DNA of 64,000 bases from Candidatus Sulfurimonas marisnigri. GTDB taxonomy: Bacteria > Campylobacterota > Campylobacteria > Campylobacterales > Sulfurimonadaceae. Below the pieces are notes generated by a model. That model worked only from the letters and a program-made list of their open reading frames with translations. It had not been told where the DNA came from and searched no databases. The position numbers and the translations under genes are program-made. Every line of letters starts with the position of its first letter. Within the stretch, counting starts at the first letter, position 1. The DNA lies in assembly GCF_015265475.1 (NCBI RefSeq), contig NZ_CP054493.1:434001-498000 (forward strand), written 5' to 3'. This document shows, piece by piece, positions 55,012 to 63,457 of the stretch.

Positions 55012-55651
55012 TCTTTTACCAATAGCAAAAGAGGGTTTAAATTACATAATTTGGGCTATTTTGTCTTTTGCATTCTTTGCAATTTTAGATCTAGATTTTT
55101 TACAGTTTTTTACTTTTTTAGTGACTTTATTTTTTTTATTTGTATTTAGAAATCCAGAAAGAGAAAATATAATTTTTCAAGAAAATAGCGTTGTCTCCCC
55201 TGTTGATGGAGTAGTAGTATCGATTGAAGAGCTTAAAGATAACAAATATACCTATAAAGTTGAGATAGACAGCAACTACTTTAATGTATCTCTATTAAGA
55301 TCTCCTCTTACCTCTTTACTTAGTTACATAGAGATATATAGAGGAACAAGACTGTCACCATTAAGCACTTTATCAAAAAATATTAACGAAAAAGTAGTAC
55401 TTATTTTTAGAGATAAAAATGAAAATAGCATTAAAGTTGTACATAGATTAAAACAGAGCTTTATGAATATAAAAATAGATGCTATCAAAAATCAGAACCT
55501 ATTAAAAGGATCTAGATATGGAGTAATGATTAACGGTATAACAACTTTGTATCTACCTCAAAACTTCAGACTAAATGTGAGTGTAGGGAATGAACTAACA
55601 GCTTCTCAAGCACTTATAGGTTACTTTACAAACGATAAAAAGAATAAATAA
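54998..55651 (+). CDS. Phosphatidylserine decarboxylase-like membrane protein lacking the GS cleavage motif
   Basis: A 217-residue protein with an N-terminal helix pair and short-form Psd text: FVFRNPERENIIF, SVVSPVDGVVVSIEEL, and LKGSRYGVMINGITTLYLP. In active Psd the last stretch contains Gly-Ser, cut to form the pyruvoyl group; here NGIT stands where FGSRVD is expected, so processing is doubtful. It overlaps ftsH by 14 bases. In Helicobacter and Campylobacter a similar gene follows ftsH and precedes pssA; here pssA does not follow. Enzymatic function is therefore uncertain. Confidence 0.72.
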   Translation: MMRNNLLPIAKEGLNYIIWAILSFAFFAILDLDFLQFFTFLVTLFFLFVFRNPERENIIFQENSVVSPVDGVVVSIEELKDNKYTYKVEIDSNYFNVSLLRSPLTSLLSYIEIYRGTRLSPLSTLSKNINEKVVLIFRDKNENSIKVVHRLKQSFMNIKIDAIKNQNLLKGSRYGVMINGITTLYLPQNFRLNVSVGNELTASQALIGYFTNDKKNK

Positions 55652-55658
55652 TTTTACT

Positions 55659-57992
55659 TTATTCTTTTTGATGTTGCTTTTCAAAAATTAGTTTGTCTAC
55701 ATCAATATCAAAGTTGAAATATTCAGAGTTAAAATTATTTTTATTTACCTTTGAAAGCTGAATAACAGCACCTTTATTGTTTTTTGCTTCAAGGTATAAA
55801 AGGCCTAATGCATATCTAGTCTCTAAGAAACTAGCATCTTTCAATTTAGATAACTCTAAAAGAGCTATTGCATTTTCATGGTGATTTGCTGCAGTAGATG
55901 CTACAGCACCCAAAAAAAGAGTATATGAATCTCTAACTTTAAGATTGTCAATAAGATTATTGTAGAGAGTGTATGACTCTTCGTACGCATTGTCGTATAG
56001 TGAAGCAAGAGCTAGAGAACTTGTTAGTTCATGCGTTTGATCCGTTGTTGTTTCTAAGGCTTGTTTTAGCTGATTTCTTAAAAAATATAGTCGCCCAGTT
56101 ATCAAATTTTGTTGAATGTAAAGATACCTAGTAATATATGGACCATGGTACAGATCATTAAAATTAAATTTTTGTTCTTTTAAATAATTCATAACTTTAT
56201 TCGCATATTTTTTCGGAGTTTGTTTACTAAAACTTGAGTCTATATTCATTAAATGTGGCAATATTTCGTCTGGAAGTAATATAGTAAGTTTTTGGGATGA
56301 TTTCTTTGCTATATCATAATCCTTTTGTTTGATAGCAATTATAATATCTAAGGCTAAGTAAAGAGGTCTTTGTTCGTAGTTGTTTTTTAGCCAGTCTGAA
56401 GATTCTAATAAATTATCTTCACTTATAAAAAGAAGAGTTTTATAAAGATCTATATTTTCACTAAACTCTTCATTATCAAGAGAATCCTTAATAATTGAGA
56501 GTAGCTTTTTGTTCTCTTTATGAATTATTTGAGAACACATAACAGCATACACGCCAGATAAGTAGTTTTTTGCATCTAAATGGTACGAACGCAAGAAGTG
56601 TTGGTGTGCATCAGTCATATTTCCCATTTGGGCATATGTAAGAGCTAGGTTATAGTGTAAAATGGAGTGTTTTGGCTGAATTTTAATTAGTTCAAGTAGT
56701 AAACTGTTTGCTTCTCTAATCTTAAAAGATAGTGCTTTTTTGATTGCTTTTGTTATTCCAATATTTACATTAGAAGATGATGAACTCTTTTTTAAATAAT
56801 CTTTTGCAGAATCTACATTATCAATAAATATATTTGCATTACCTTTTCGAATATAGCTTATACTTTTATTGGCATTAAATATTTTATATGGAGAAAAATA
56901 AAATATTTTTTGGTATGTAAGTAATTTATCATTTATTGTTACATTTCTGTAGTGCTGTTGGGCCTTGTCTATATTAAAAAGAGAATCTTTAAGTTTTACT
57001 TTTATTGGATATGGTTTGTAAGCTTCCTCTTCAAACATGTCTGTAATATTGTTTATCTCGTTAGATGCATCTTTAACTTGCCCAGCTTTTAAGTTTACAA
57101 AACCTAATGCAAGTTGAGATTTTATAGGTTCAATATTTTTTACAATTGCATTTTTTAAATGTTTTTTTGCAAGTGTTAAATCACCAACTCTCGCATAAAG
57201 AAGACCTAAACTAAAATCATTTTTTATTGGCTGATTTTGCTCCATGTTTTCAATAGCATCATAATCGTTGTCAAATAGAGCATTTATCTTTGCGCCCATA
57301 TTATTTTGAACTTTTAAATACTCAACTGTTGTTGGATTTTTAAGAGCACTGAGAGCTTCAAGATAGTTTTCATTATAATAATTAATAAGAGCATAATAGT
57401 AAGAGTAAAGAGGTGACTGTCTCTCAGCGGGCAAATATGCAAACGCTAAATCAATATAGTATCTAAAACTTTTGTTGTTGTTTAGATGTAGTGAACATAC
57501 CGCTGCATTAATAGCACTAACACATCTTTTTTCATTGTTTTGTATAGCTTTTTGGAATGATTTCAAAGCGATATCATATTGCTCATCTTTGATTTGAGCA
57601 ACACCCAAATTGTAAGCAGATACTGCTTCACTGTAGAGAGCTATTTTTTCAAAAATAGACAATGCCTCACGTTTTGAGCCTGTCGAATATAAATAGTTTG
57701 CTTTAGCAATCATATTTTCTAGTTTAGTGGGCTCAACTGGCTTTTTGGACTCATCTGCTAATTTGTCTTCTATATAGTTCATAGAAACATCATCATATTT
57801 TTTTGTTGATTTTGATAGTGCTATAGTTGTAATTAATATAATCAAAACAAGAATAACAACTCCACCAACAATTAGAAATATTTTGTTCTTTGAAGAGCTT
57901 TCTTTTATAATCTCATTTGCATAGATACTGTCCTCATAAGCGGCGTCACTATCTTCGATGATGATTATATTTTCTTCTACCCCTTCTGCCAT
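55659..57992 (-). CDS. TPR-repeat membrane protein, PflB-like flagellar motor component
   Basis: A 777-residue protein: acidic cytoplasmic N-terminus (EENIIIIEDSDAAYEDS), one membrane helix at about 37-60 (IFLIVGGVVILVLIILITTIAL), then many TPR-like helical repeats on the periplasmic side, for example SEAVSAYNLGVAQIKDEQYDIALKSFQKAI and HSILHYNLALTYAQMGNMTDAHQHFLRSYHLD. This layout and length resemble Campylobacter PflB, which forms part of the periplasmic scaffold needed for stator placement. Identity is by architecture only. It converges with the Psd-like gene. Confidence 0.6.
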   Translation of the reverse strand: MAEGVEENIIIIEDSDAAYEDSIYANEIIKESSSKNKIFLIVGGVVILVLIILITTIALSKSTKKYDDVSMNYIEDKLADESKKPVEPTKLENMIAKANYLYSTGSKREALSIFEKIALYSEAVSAYNLGVAQIKDEQYDIALKSFQKAIQNNEKRCVSAINAAVCSLHLNNNKSFRYYIDLAFAYLPAERQSPLYSYYYALINYYNENYLEALSALKNPTTVEYLKVQNNMGAKINALFDNDYDAIENMEQNQPIKNDFSLGLLYARVGDLTLAKKHLKNAIVKNIEPIKSQLALGFVNLKAGQVKDASNEINNITDMFEEEAYKPYPIKVKLKDSLFNIDKAQQHYRNVTINDKLLTYQKIFYFSPYKIFNANKSISYIRKGNANIFIDNVDSAKDYLKKSSSSSNVNIGITKAIKKALSFKIREANSLLLELIKIQPKHSILHYNLALTYAQMGNMTDAHQHFLRSYHLDAKNYLSGVYAVMCSQIIHKENKKLLSIIKDSLDNEEFSENIDLYKTLLFISEDNLLESSDWLKNNYEQRPLYLALDIIIAIKQKDYDIAKKSSQKLTILLPDEILPHLMNIDSSFSKQTPKKYANKVMNYLKEQKFNFNDLYHGPYITRYLYIQQNLITGRLYFLRNQLKQALETTTDQTHELTSSLALASLYDNAYEESYTLYNNLIDNLKVRDSYTLFLGAVASTAANHHENAIALLELSKLKDASFLETRYALGLLYLEAKNNKGAVIQLSKVNKNNFNSEYFNFDIDVDKLIFEKQHQKE

Positions 57993-58169
57993 TATCTACC
58001 TTAGTCTGTTTAGTATTTAAAAGCAAAAAAAGTGCCAATACACAGCCCCATCACTTTTGTAGTTTATTATTAATCTTAATTTAAGAAAATTTCATTTATG
58101 TAATTAAAGTAGTTTGTATTACTCTCATTTAAAGGTATTATAACACATTAGTCAATAAAGACTTTGACA

Positions 58170-59123
58170 CTATCTAATTACTTTTCCATCCGTGGAGACT
58201 ATAGAGTTTTTACTAACCGCTGTAAGATCGCTCATCCTAGTCTCAAGTTTTGTTAGTAACTCTTGTTTACTTGTTGCAGTTGATGAATTTATCATAGAGA
58301 TAGTACATGTTAGATGCATATCAGATTTAAAAGTGATTTCTCCAATATTGTTTTTAATATATTTTGCCATATCATCAAGGTTATCTTTGGCAATTTGAGG
58401 GCACAAAATCATAAACATATCACCACTCCACCTGGATAAAACATCTTTATCACGTATTGATTGTTTAAGCACGATTGATATTTTTTTAATTGCATTTTCT
58501 GATTCCTTCATTCCATGTATCTTTGTAAATGAGTTGAATTGATCTATATCAATGTAGATTAAGGAGAATGAACCTTTGCCATCTATCTCAAGCTTTTTTA
58601 AACTACTATTAATAATGGAAGTCATATGCATTTTATTATATGTTTTTGTTAGTGGATCAGTTGAGAGGGCTTCAGCAAGCTTTGACATTTTATCTTTTAG
58701 TATATTTTGAAGATTTATGTTTTTAATTTCTTTTTCTATTCTCGCTAGAAGTTCCTCAGGAATAAAAGGTTTTGAGATATAGTCAGAAGCACCAATTTCA
58801 AATAAATATCCAATTACATCAGGTTTAGTTAATGCTGTGTGAAAGATAACAGGGATATTTGAAGTTTGTTTATATTTTTTTAACTGTTCAATTGTTTCAT
58901 ATCCATCCATGACAGGCATTTCAACATCAAGAATTATTAAATTAGGTTTGTTTTTATAAATATAATTAATCGCATCTTTTCCATTTGATGTAGATGTTAC
59001 GTTGTATCCCTCTTCTTCTAGCAAGTTAGTGAGCATAGCAGTGATAGATCTGCTATCGTCAACAATATGAACTGTATAGTCACTATAGTTTATTACATTA
59101 ATATTTATTATTTCTTCAATCAA
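58170..59123 (-). CDS. Response regulator with degenerate GGDEF domain
   Basis: A 317-residue protein: receiver domain (about 15-130) with VHIVDDSRSITAML, phospho-accepting Asp in LIILDVEMPVMDG and the YISKPF lysine, then a GGDEF domain (about 150-310) containing DPLTKTYNKMH. The active-site loop reads RWSGDMF instead of GG(D/E)EF, so cyclase activity is unlikely; it may bind nucleotide or act through protein contacts. Located between the PflB-like gene and a histidine kinase that runs divergently. Confidence 0.85.
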   Translation of the reverse strand: MIEEIININVINYSDYTVHIVDDSRSITAMLTNLLEEEGYNVTSTSNGKDAINYIYKNKPNLIILDVEMPVMDGYETIEQLKKYKQTSNIPVIFHTALTKPDVIGYLFEIGASDYISKPFIPEELLARIEKEIKNINLQNILKDKMSKLAEALSTDPLTKTYNKMHMTSIINSSLKKLEIDGKGSFSLIYIDIDQFNSFTKIHGMKESENAIKKISIVLKQSIRDKDVLSRWSGDMFMILCPQIAKDNLDDMAKYIKNNIGEITFKSDMHLTCTISMINSSTATSKQELLTKLETRMSDLTAVSKNSIVSTDGKVIR

Positions 59124-59331
59124 AATTAACCTTTTTTGTTATAAAGTATATTTTATATAAAACTTACTTTGAAGTAGATTTTATATAAATTTTTTTAAAA
59201 CAAGATCTAAATTTGAAAATTTTTAACTATTTTTTTGAATTACATAGAACTAATAACTGATCAATGGTATTGGTTGTTATGTTAAACATATGGTAGAATA
59301 ATGCCAATAATCCAGCAGTAAAGATTAGCCT

Positions 59332-61347
59332 ATGATAAATGTAAAATATTTAAGCGAACGTAATATTCTAACTGTTTTAAGAATTGCCCCTATCATAGCG
59401 GTACCTTTAGTAGTTGGTCTTATTATATTTACGCTTTATATAAATAATCAAAATAGAAACATTAAAGATATTGAAACCTTAAAAAATGATTTTATCAAAT
59501 CTGAAAAAAAATTCATTCAAAATGAAGTTTTAAAAACCAGGGAGTTAATTCAGATTAAACAAGACAGCAGTAGAGCTAGGTTAAAAAAGAGAATTCGTTC
59601 TCAAGTTTATGAAGGTTATGCCATAGCCAATAGCATTTACCAGAATAACAAAGATAAAAAATCTGCTAAAGAGATTCAGCATCTTATTGTTGATGCTTTA
59701 ATCAATGTAAGATTTTTTGATGGTAGAGGTTACTATTTTATAAACAATAATAATGGGAAAGCTGTCTTGTTTAGTGGAAAATCAAAACTAGATATGGAGC
59801 TGAATCTTTCCTCGTGGGAGGATATTAAAGGAAATCATATTCTCCAAGATCAAATTGATGTTATAAGAAGTAAAGGAGAGGGCTTCAATACAAAATTTCA
59901 CAGAAAATTAGATATTGGAGATACTAAAGATACTAAAGAGTATGAAAAAATAAGTTTTGTTAAAAATTTTGCGCCATATGATTGGCATATTGGTACGGGG
60001 GACTACCTGTATAATGAACAAAGAACAATTCAAGAAGAGATATTAGAAGAAATGACTGCTATTGGTAAATTGAAAGAAACATCTAATGAAACTAGTAATT
60101 ATATGATTATTATGCATGTAAAAGGCAATACTTTATATCATTCGGACAGTAATCTTATTAACACAAATGCCGATGATTTTAAAGATACAAATGGTAGATC
60201 TGTAGGAAAAGAAATTCTTAATATGCGATCTGCTTCTTACATGAAATATTTTTATAAAAATCCGACAACAGGCAGAATGTCTGAAAAGATAAGTTATTTT
60301 GTTTATATTCCCAAGTGGGAGTGGTTAGTAGGCTCTGATTTCTACATTGATAAAATGAAAGAGGTTTTAGATAAAGAAACAAAAAAACTAGAAACGTTAA
60401 ACGAATCAAACCTCTTTTATATCAGTTTTTTTGGTCTTATAGTTTTTTTCATTTCAATTTTCATTTCAATTTTTATTTCTAAGACCATTAAAAATATATT
60501 TGATCTCTATCAAAATAAGATAACCAATCAAGTTAACGAATTGAAAAACTTAAATGCAACACTAGAGAGTCGTGTAGTAGAAGCAATCAAGGATGTGAAG
60601 CAAAAAGACGAACAACTCCTACAGCATGTAAGATTAGCTCAGATGGGAGAGATGATTAGTATGATTGCCCATCAATGGAGACAACCACTGGGGGCTATCT
60701 CTGCAACATCAATAAACCTTAGGATGCGGATAATGCTAGAGGCATTTGATTTGAATAAAGAGGAAGGAAGAAAAGAGTGTCAAGCATATTTTACTGATGG
60801 CCTTAAAGATATCGAGATATTTACTCAAAGTCTTACGACTACAATTGATGACTTTAAAAATTTCTATAAACCAAATAAGCAAGCTGATTTAGTCTCATTT
60901 TATGAGCCTGTTAGCAAAGCACTTAATATTATTAGAGGGTCTCTTATATCTGATGGAATAGAGATAGTTGAACCATGCATTACATGTAATAATAAGAGGG
61001 CAAAAATATATACTAATGAGCTGATGCAAGTCATCTTAAATATTTTAAAAAATGCACAAGACAACTTCAAAGAAAAAAAGATAAAAGATCCAGAGATAAC
61101 TATTACGTGCAAATGTGATAGTGATGATAAGATTATTCTAGATATTTGTGATAACGGAGGAGGAATACCTGAAGAGATTATAGATAAAATATTTGACCCT
61201 TATTTCTCAACAAAAAATGAATTAAATGGGACAGGGCTAGGACTTTATATGTCTAAGACTATTGTGGAAGAACATCATAATGGAAATTTACTTGTAAATA
61301 ATTCTAAAGATGGAGTTTGTTTTACAATTGAGTTGGCGCAGAGATGA
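59332..61347 (+). CDS. Double-Cache sensor histidine kinase
   Basis: A 671-residue membrane kinase. Helix at about 16-36, an extracytoplasmic segment with two Cache-like units (YFINNNNGKAVLFSG...FAPYDWHIGTGDYL, and NPTTGRMSEKISYFVYIPKWEWLVGSDFY), a second helix at about 361-383, a coiled-coil signalling stretch, then the kinase: H box QMGEMISMIAHQWRQPL, N box LNILKNAQDNF, G1 ICDNGGGIP, G2 GTGLGLYMSKTIVEEH. Divergent from the degenerate-GGDEF response regulator, its probable partner; 208 bases lie between the two starts. Confidence 0.88.
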   Translation: MINVKYLSERNILTVLRIAPIIAVPLVVGLIIFTLYINNQNRNIKDIETLKNDFIKSEKKFIQNEVLKTRELIQIKQDSSRARLKKRIRSQVYEGYAIANSIYQNNKDKKSAKEIQHLIVDALINVRFFDGRGYYFINNNNGKAVLFSGKSKLDMELNLSSWEDIKGNHILQDQIDVIRSKGEGFNTKFHRKLDIGDTKDTKEYEKISFVKNFAPYDWHIGTGDYLYNEQRTIQEEILEEMTAIGKLKETSNETSNYMIIMHVKGNTLYHSDSNLINTNADDFKDTNGRSVGKEILNMRSASYMKYFYKNPTTGRMSEKISYFVYIPKWEWLVGSDFYIDKMKEVLDKETKKLETLNESNLFYISFFGLIVFFISIFISIFISKTIKNIFDLYQNKITNQVNELKNLNATLESRVVEAIKDVKQKDEQLLQHVRLAQMGEMISMIAHQWRQPLGAISATSINLRMRIMLEAFDLNKEEGRKECQAYFTDGLKDIEIFTQSLTTTIDDFKNFYKPNKQADLVSFYEPVSKALNIIRGSLISDGIEIVEPCITCNNKRAKIYTNELMQVILNILKNAQDNFKEKKIKDPEITITCKCDSDDKIILDICDNGGGIPEEIIDKIFDPYFSTKNELNGTGLGLYMSKTIVEEHHNGNLLVNNSKDGVCFTIELAQR

Positions 61348-61500
61348 AAGATAAATACAAGTAAATCCAGCCAAATTAATAGCTAGTTTACAGATTTTCA
61401 AACTACAGTGTGGTATAGATACTATCCACTTTATTTGATAGATTTTATTTAATATGATATAATTTTATCTAACCTAATATAATCTTAAAAGGAATGTGAT

Positions 61501-61782
61501 ATGAAAAAAATTATTATTGGAATTGTTGTTTTAACTACAACTACAGCTTTGATGGCAGGCATAGACAGTGCAACTTGCATAGCTTGTCATGGTGCTGATT
61601 GGAGTAAGTCCCCTGATCGTAAGGCTAAACCCGTTTCTGAGATGACTCATGCGGAGATTGCTACTGCTCTTAAAGGTTATAAAACTGGCGATTGTGGTAG
61701 ACCAATGAATAGGATGCAAGGTCAAGCATTAAAATATTCTGATGCTGAGCTAGATGCTTTCGCGCAAACTATTGGTAAATAG
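61501..61782 (+). CDS. Monoheme cytochrome c, c553-like
   Basis: A 93-residue periplasmic cytochrome with signal peptide (MKKIIIGIVVLTTTTALMAG), one haem site TCIACHGADWSK and a Met-rich segment (GRPMNRMQGQALKYSDAELDAFAQTI) supplying the axial ligand. A soluble electron carrier between quinol oxidases and terminal reductases is the likely job. AAAAGGA lies ahead of the ATG, with two TATAAT-like elements upstream at about 61457 and 61477. Monocistronic. Confidence 0.88.
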   Translation: MKKIIIGIVVLTTTTALMAGIDSATCIACHGADWSKSPDRKAKPVSEMTHAEIATALKGYKTGDCGRPMNRMQGQALKYSDAELDAFAQTIGK

Positions 61783-62022
61783 TATTACATGAATTGCCCT
61801 TTATGGCAATTCCAGAGTCATTTGCACACTTAAAAATCAAAATACAATAAAAGTGGCTTAGGTTCTTAATTTTATTTATTTAGTTTTCCCTCTGCTTCAT
61901 TAATAGCTTATAACTATAAAGTAAAGAAACTTTTATAAACAACAATTAGTTTTTTATAAGTATGCTTATTTTTCTTATAACAACTATACTTTCATAATTT
62001 AATAATCAAAAGGAAACACTTT

Positions 62023-62358
62023 ATGTATACAGTACAAATGGAACAAGAATGTGAATGTTTTAAAAAAAGTGAATACTCAAATAATAATACATTTAAAACA
62101 CAGCAGGATGCATATAATTATTCAAATATTGTAGCTGAACTTATGAATGAAGAATTCTGTGGTCAACATACTTTCTATTCCCAAAGAGCTGAAGGTGATA
62201 ACTTTGTAATTAGAGTGGCTATAAATGCTACTGCTGTCTCTGGTTGTAGCACTGGTGTTAGTTGTGATGTTGGTTGTGGCTCTACTGATGATTGGTCTCT
62301 TGAATCTACTGCTGACGCTAATAATGACAGCTGTGGTACTGGCTGTGGCTGCTCTTAA
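62023..62358 (+). CDS. Small protein with Cys/Gly/Ser-rich C-terminal tail
   Basis: A 111-residue protein. The N-terminal 75 residues are compact and soluble (YTVQMEQECECFKKSEYS...FYSQRAEGDNFVIRVAIN). The last 36 contain eight cysteines spaced with Gly, Ser and Thr (SGCSTGVSCDVGCG, SCGTGCGCS). No signal peptide. It could bind metal, be a redox buffer, or be a modified-peptide precursor; no modification enzymes are adjacent. AAAGGA stands seven bases before the ATG, and a terminator follows, so it is transcribed alone. Confidence 0.6.
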   Translation: MYTVQMEQECECFKKSEYSNNNTFKTQQDAYNYSNIVAELMNEEFCGQHTFYSQRAEGDNFVIRVAINATAVSGCSTGVSCDVGCGSTDDWSLESTADANNDSCGTGCGCS

Positions 62359-62380
62359 GTTGTAGGCTCACAATATTTGA

Positions 62381-62402
62381 ATGCATTAAGGAGCTAATGC
62401 AT
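62381..62402 (+). terminator. Terminator after the Cys-rich gene
   Basis: Perfect arms ATGCATTA/TAATGCAT around AGGAGC, followed by AGATTTTA, 23 bases after the stop. Confidence 0.6.
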
Positions 62403-62478
62403 AGATTTTACCAAAAAGTGTTCAGTATTTTTACTAAGTATGGATTTGTGACTCACTAAGAAACGCTACTAAAGAGTG

Positions 62479-62513
62479 GCATCGAATAGGCAGTTCAATC
62501 CGCCTATTCATGC
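62479..62513 (-). terminator. Hairpin downstream of the thioesterase gene
   Basis: GCAT-C-GAATAGGC pairs with GCCTATTC-ATGC (one bulged C) around AGTTCAATCC, 7 bases after the thioesterase stop on the minus strand. Confidence 0.55.
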
Positions 62514-62519
62514 TAAAGA

Positions 62520-62924
62520 TCATAGTAATTCTTTTACATAATCATTTATATCATCGCGAATGACATCTCGAACATTGATTGGCTTTCTATCTTCATTTAA
62601 GGTAACAAAGGTAAAAATTGCGTTTGTCACACTGTACTCTTCATGTGATTGTTTACAACGTACCATTACATTTACATTTATCTGTATGGAGGTGTTACCA
62701 ACTTTTATAATCTCTGTATAGATTGTAACTATATCGCCATTCCTGATAGGCTTCAAAAAATGTAAATCTGTTACAGATATAGTAACAGCCCCCGAGTTTA
62801 CAATATCTTCTACCGCGATAGAAGCCGCCTTATCCATCTTAGCCATAATCCAACCACCAAAAACGGTTCCTGAATGATTTAAATCACTTGGATATGCTCT
62901 TCCTCTTAATGATATTTGCTTCAT
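62520..62924 (-). CDS. Acyl-CoA thioesterase (hotdog fold, YciA type)
   Basis: A 134-residue hotdog thioesterase. SDLNHSGTVFGGWIMAKMDKAASIAVED has the family's Asn-His-Gly region and catalytic Asp, and VTDLHFLKPIRNGDIVTIYTEI matches the second conserved strand. It cleaves acyl-CoA esters, with preference unknown. Single gene. Confidence 0.85.
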   Translation of the reverse strand: MKQISLRGRAYPSDLNHSGTVFGGWIMAKMDKAASIAVEDIVNSGAVTISVTDLHFLKPIRNGDIVTIYTEIIKVGNTSIQINVNVMVRCKQSHEEYSVTNAIFTFVTLNEDRKPINVRDVIRDDINDYVKELL

Positions 62925-63150
62925 AACCTCAATCCTTTTTGTTATATTGAGCTCTATATATTCTAGAATATTATATACGTATTATTAAAATATCTGTGTA
63001 TTTACTGTATATAAATTAATCATACTCTAGATTATTATAGTGTAGTTGAAAATAATTTAAGTAGTAGAAATAGTGCATGTTCAAGAAAAAATCAAGTTAT
63101 CTTTATAAGTAGTTGTTTTGTGCATAAAACACTATTCAAAGCGGGTAGCT

Positions 63151-63182
63151 AATAGGCATACTTTAAAATAAATATGCCTATT
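63151..63182 (-). terminator. Terminator behind the serS remnant
   Basis: Perfect 10-bp arms AATAGGCATA/TATGCCTATT enclose CTTTAAAATAAA, eight bases past the serS stop, probably the original serS terminator. Confidence 0.6.
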
Positions 63183-63190
63183 TATAGAAA

Positions 63191-63457
63191 CTACATTCCT
63201 AAATAAGGTTTTAAAACTTCAGGAATATCTATACTTCCATCTTCGTTTTGATTATTTTCCATAATAGCTACTAAAGTTCTGCCAACAGCTAAAGAAGAGC
63301 CGTTTAACGTATGAACAAAAGAGTTTTTCTTTCCATCTTTGAAGCGTATTTTTGCACATCTTGCTTGGAACTCTCTTGTGTTTGAGATAGAAGAGATTTG
63401 ACGGTAAGTTGCTTGTCCTGGTAACCAAACGGCAGTGGATATACTTCTTATGTACAT
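63191..63457 (-). pseudogene. serS: Truncated seryl-tRNA synthetase C-terminal remnant
   Basis: About 80 residues match the end of Ser[48 protein letters not shown] and the end [13 protein letters not shown]. The N-terminal three quarters (coiled coil and motifs 1-2) are absent, and the upstream sequence is unrelated. The usual Arg in FQARRAKI reads Cys (FQARCAKI), consistent with relaxed selection. SerRS is essential, so an intact serS should exist elsewhere in the genome (inference). Confidence 0.75.
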
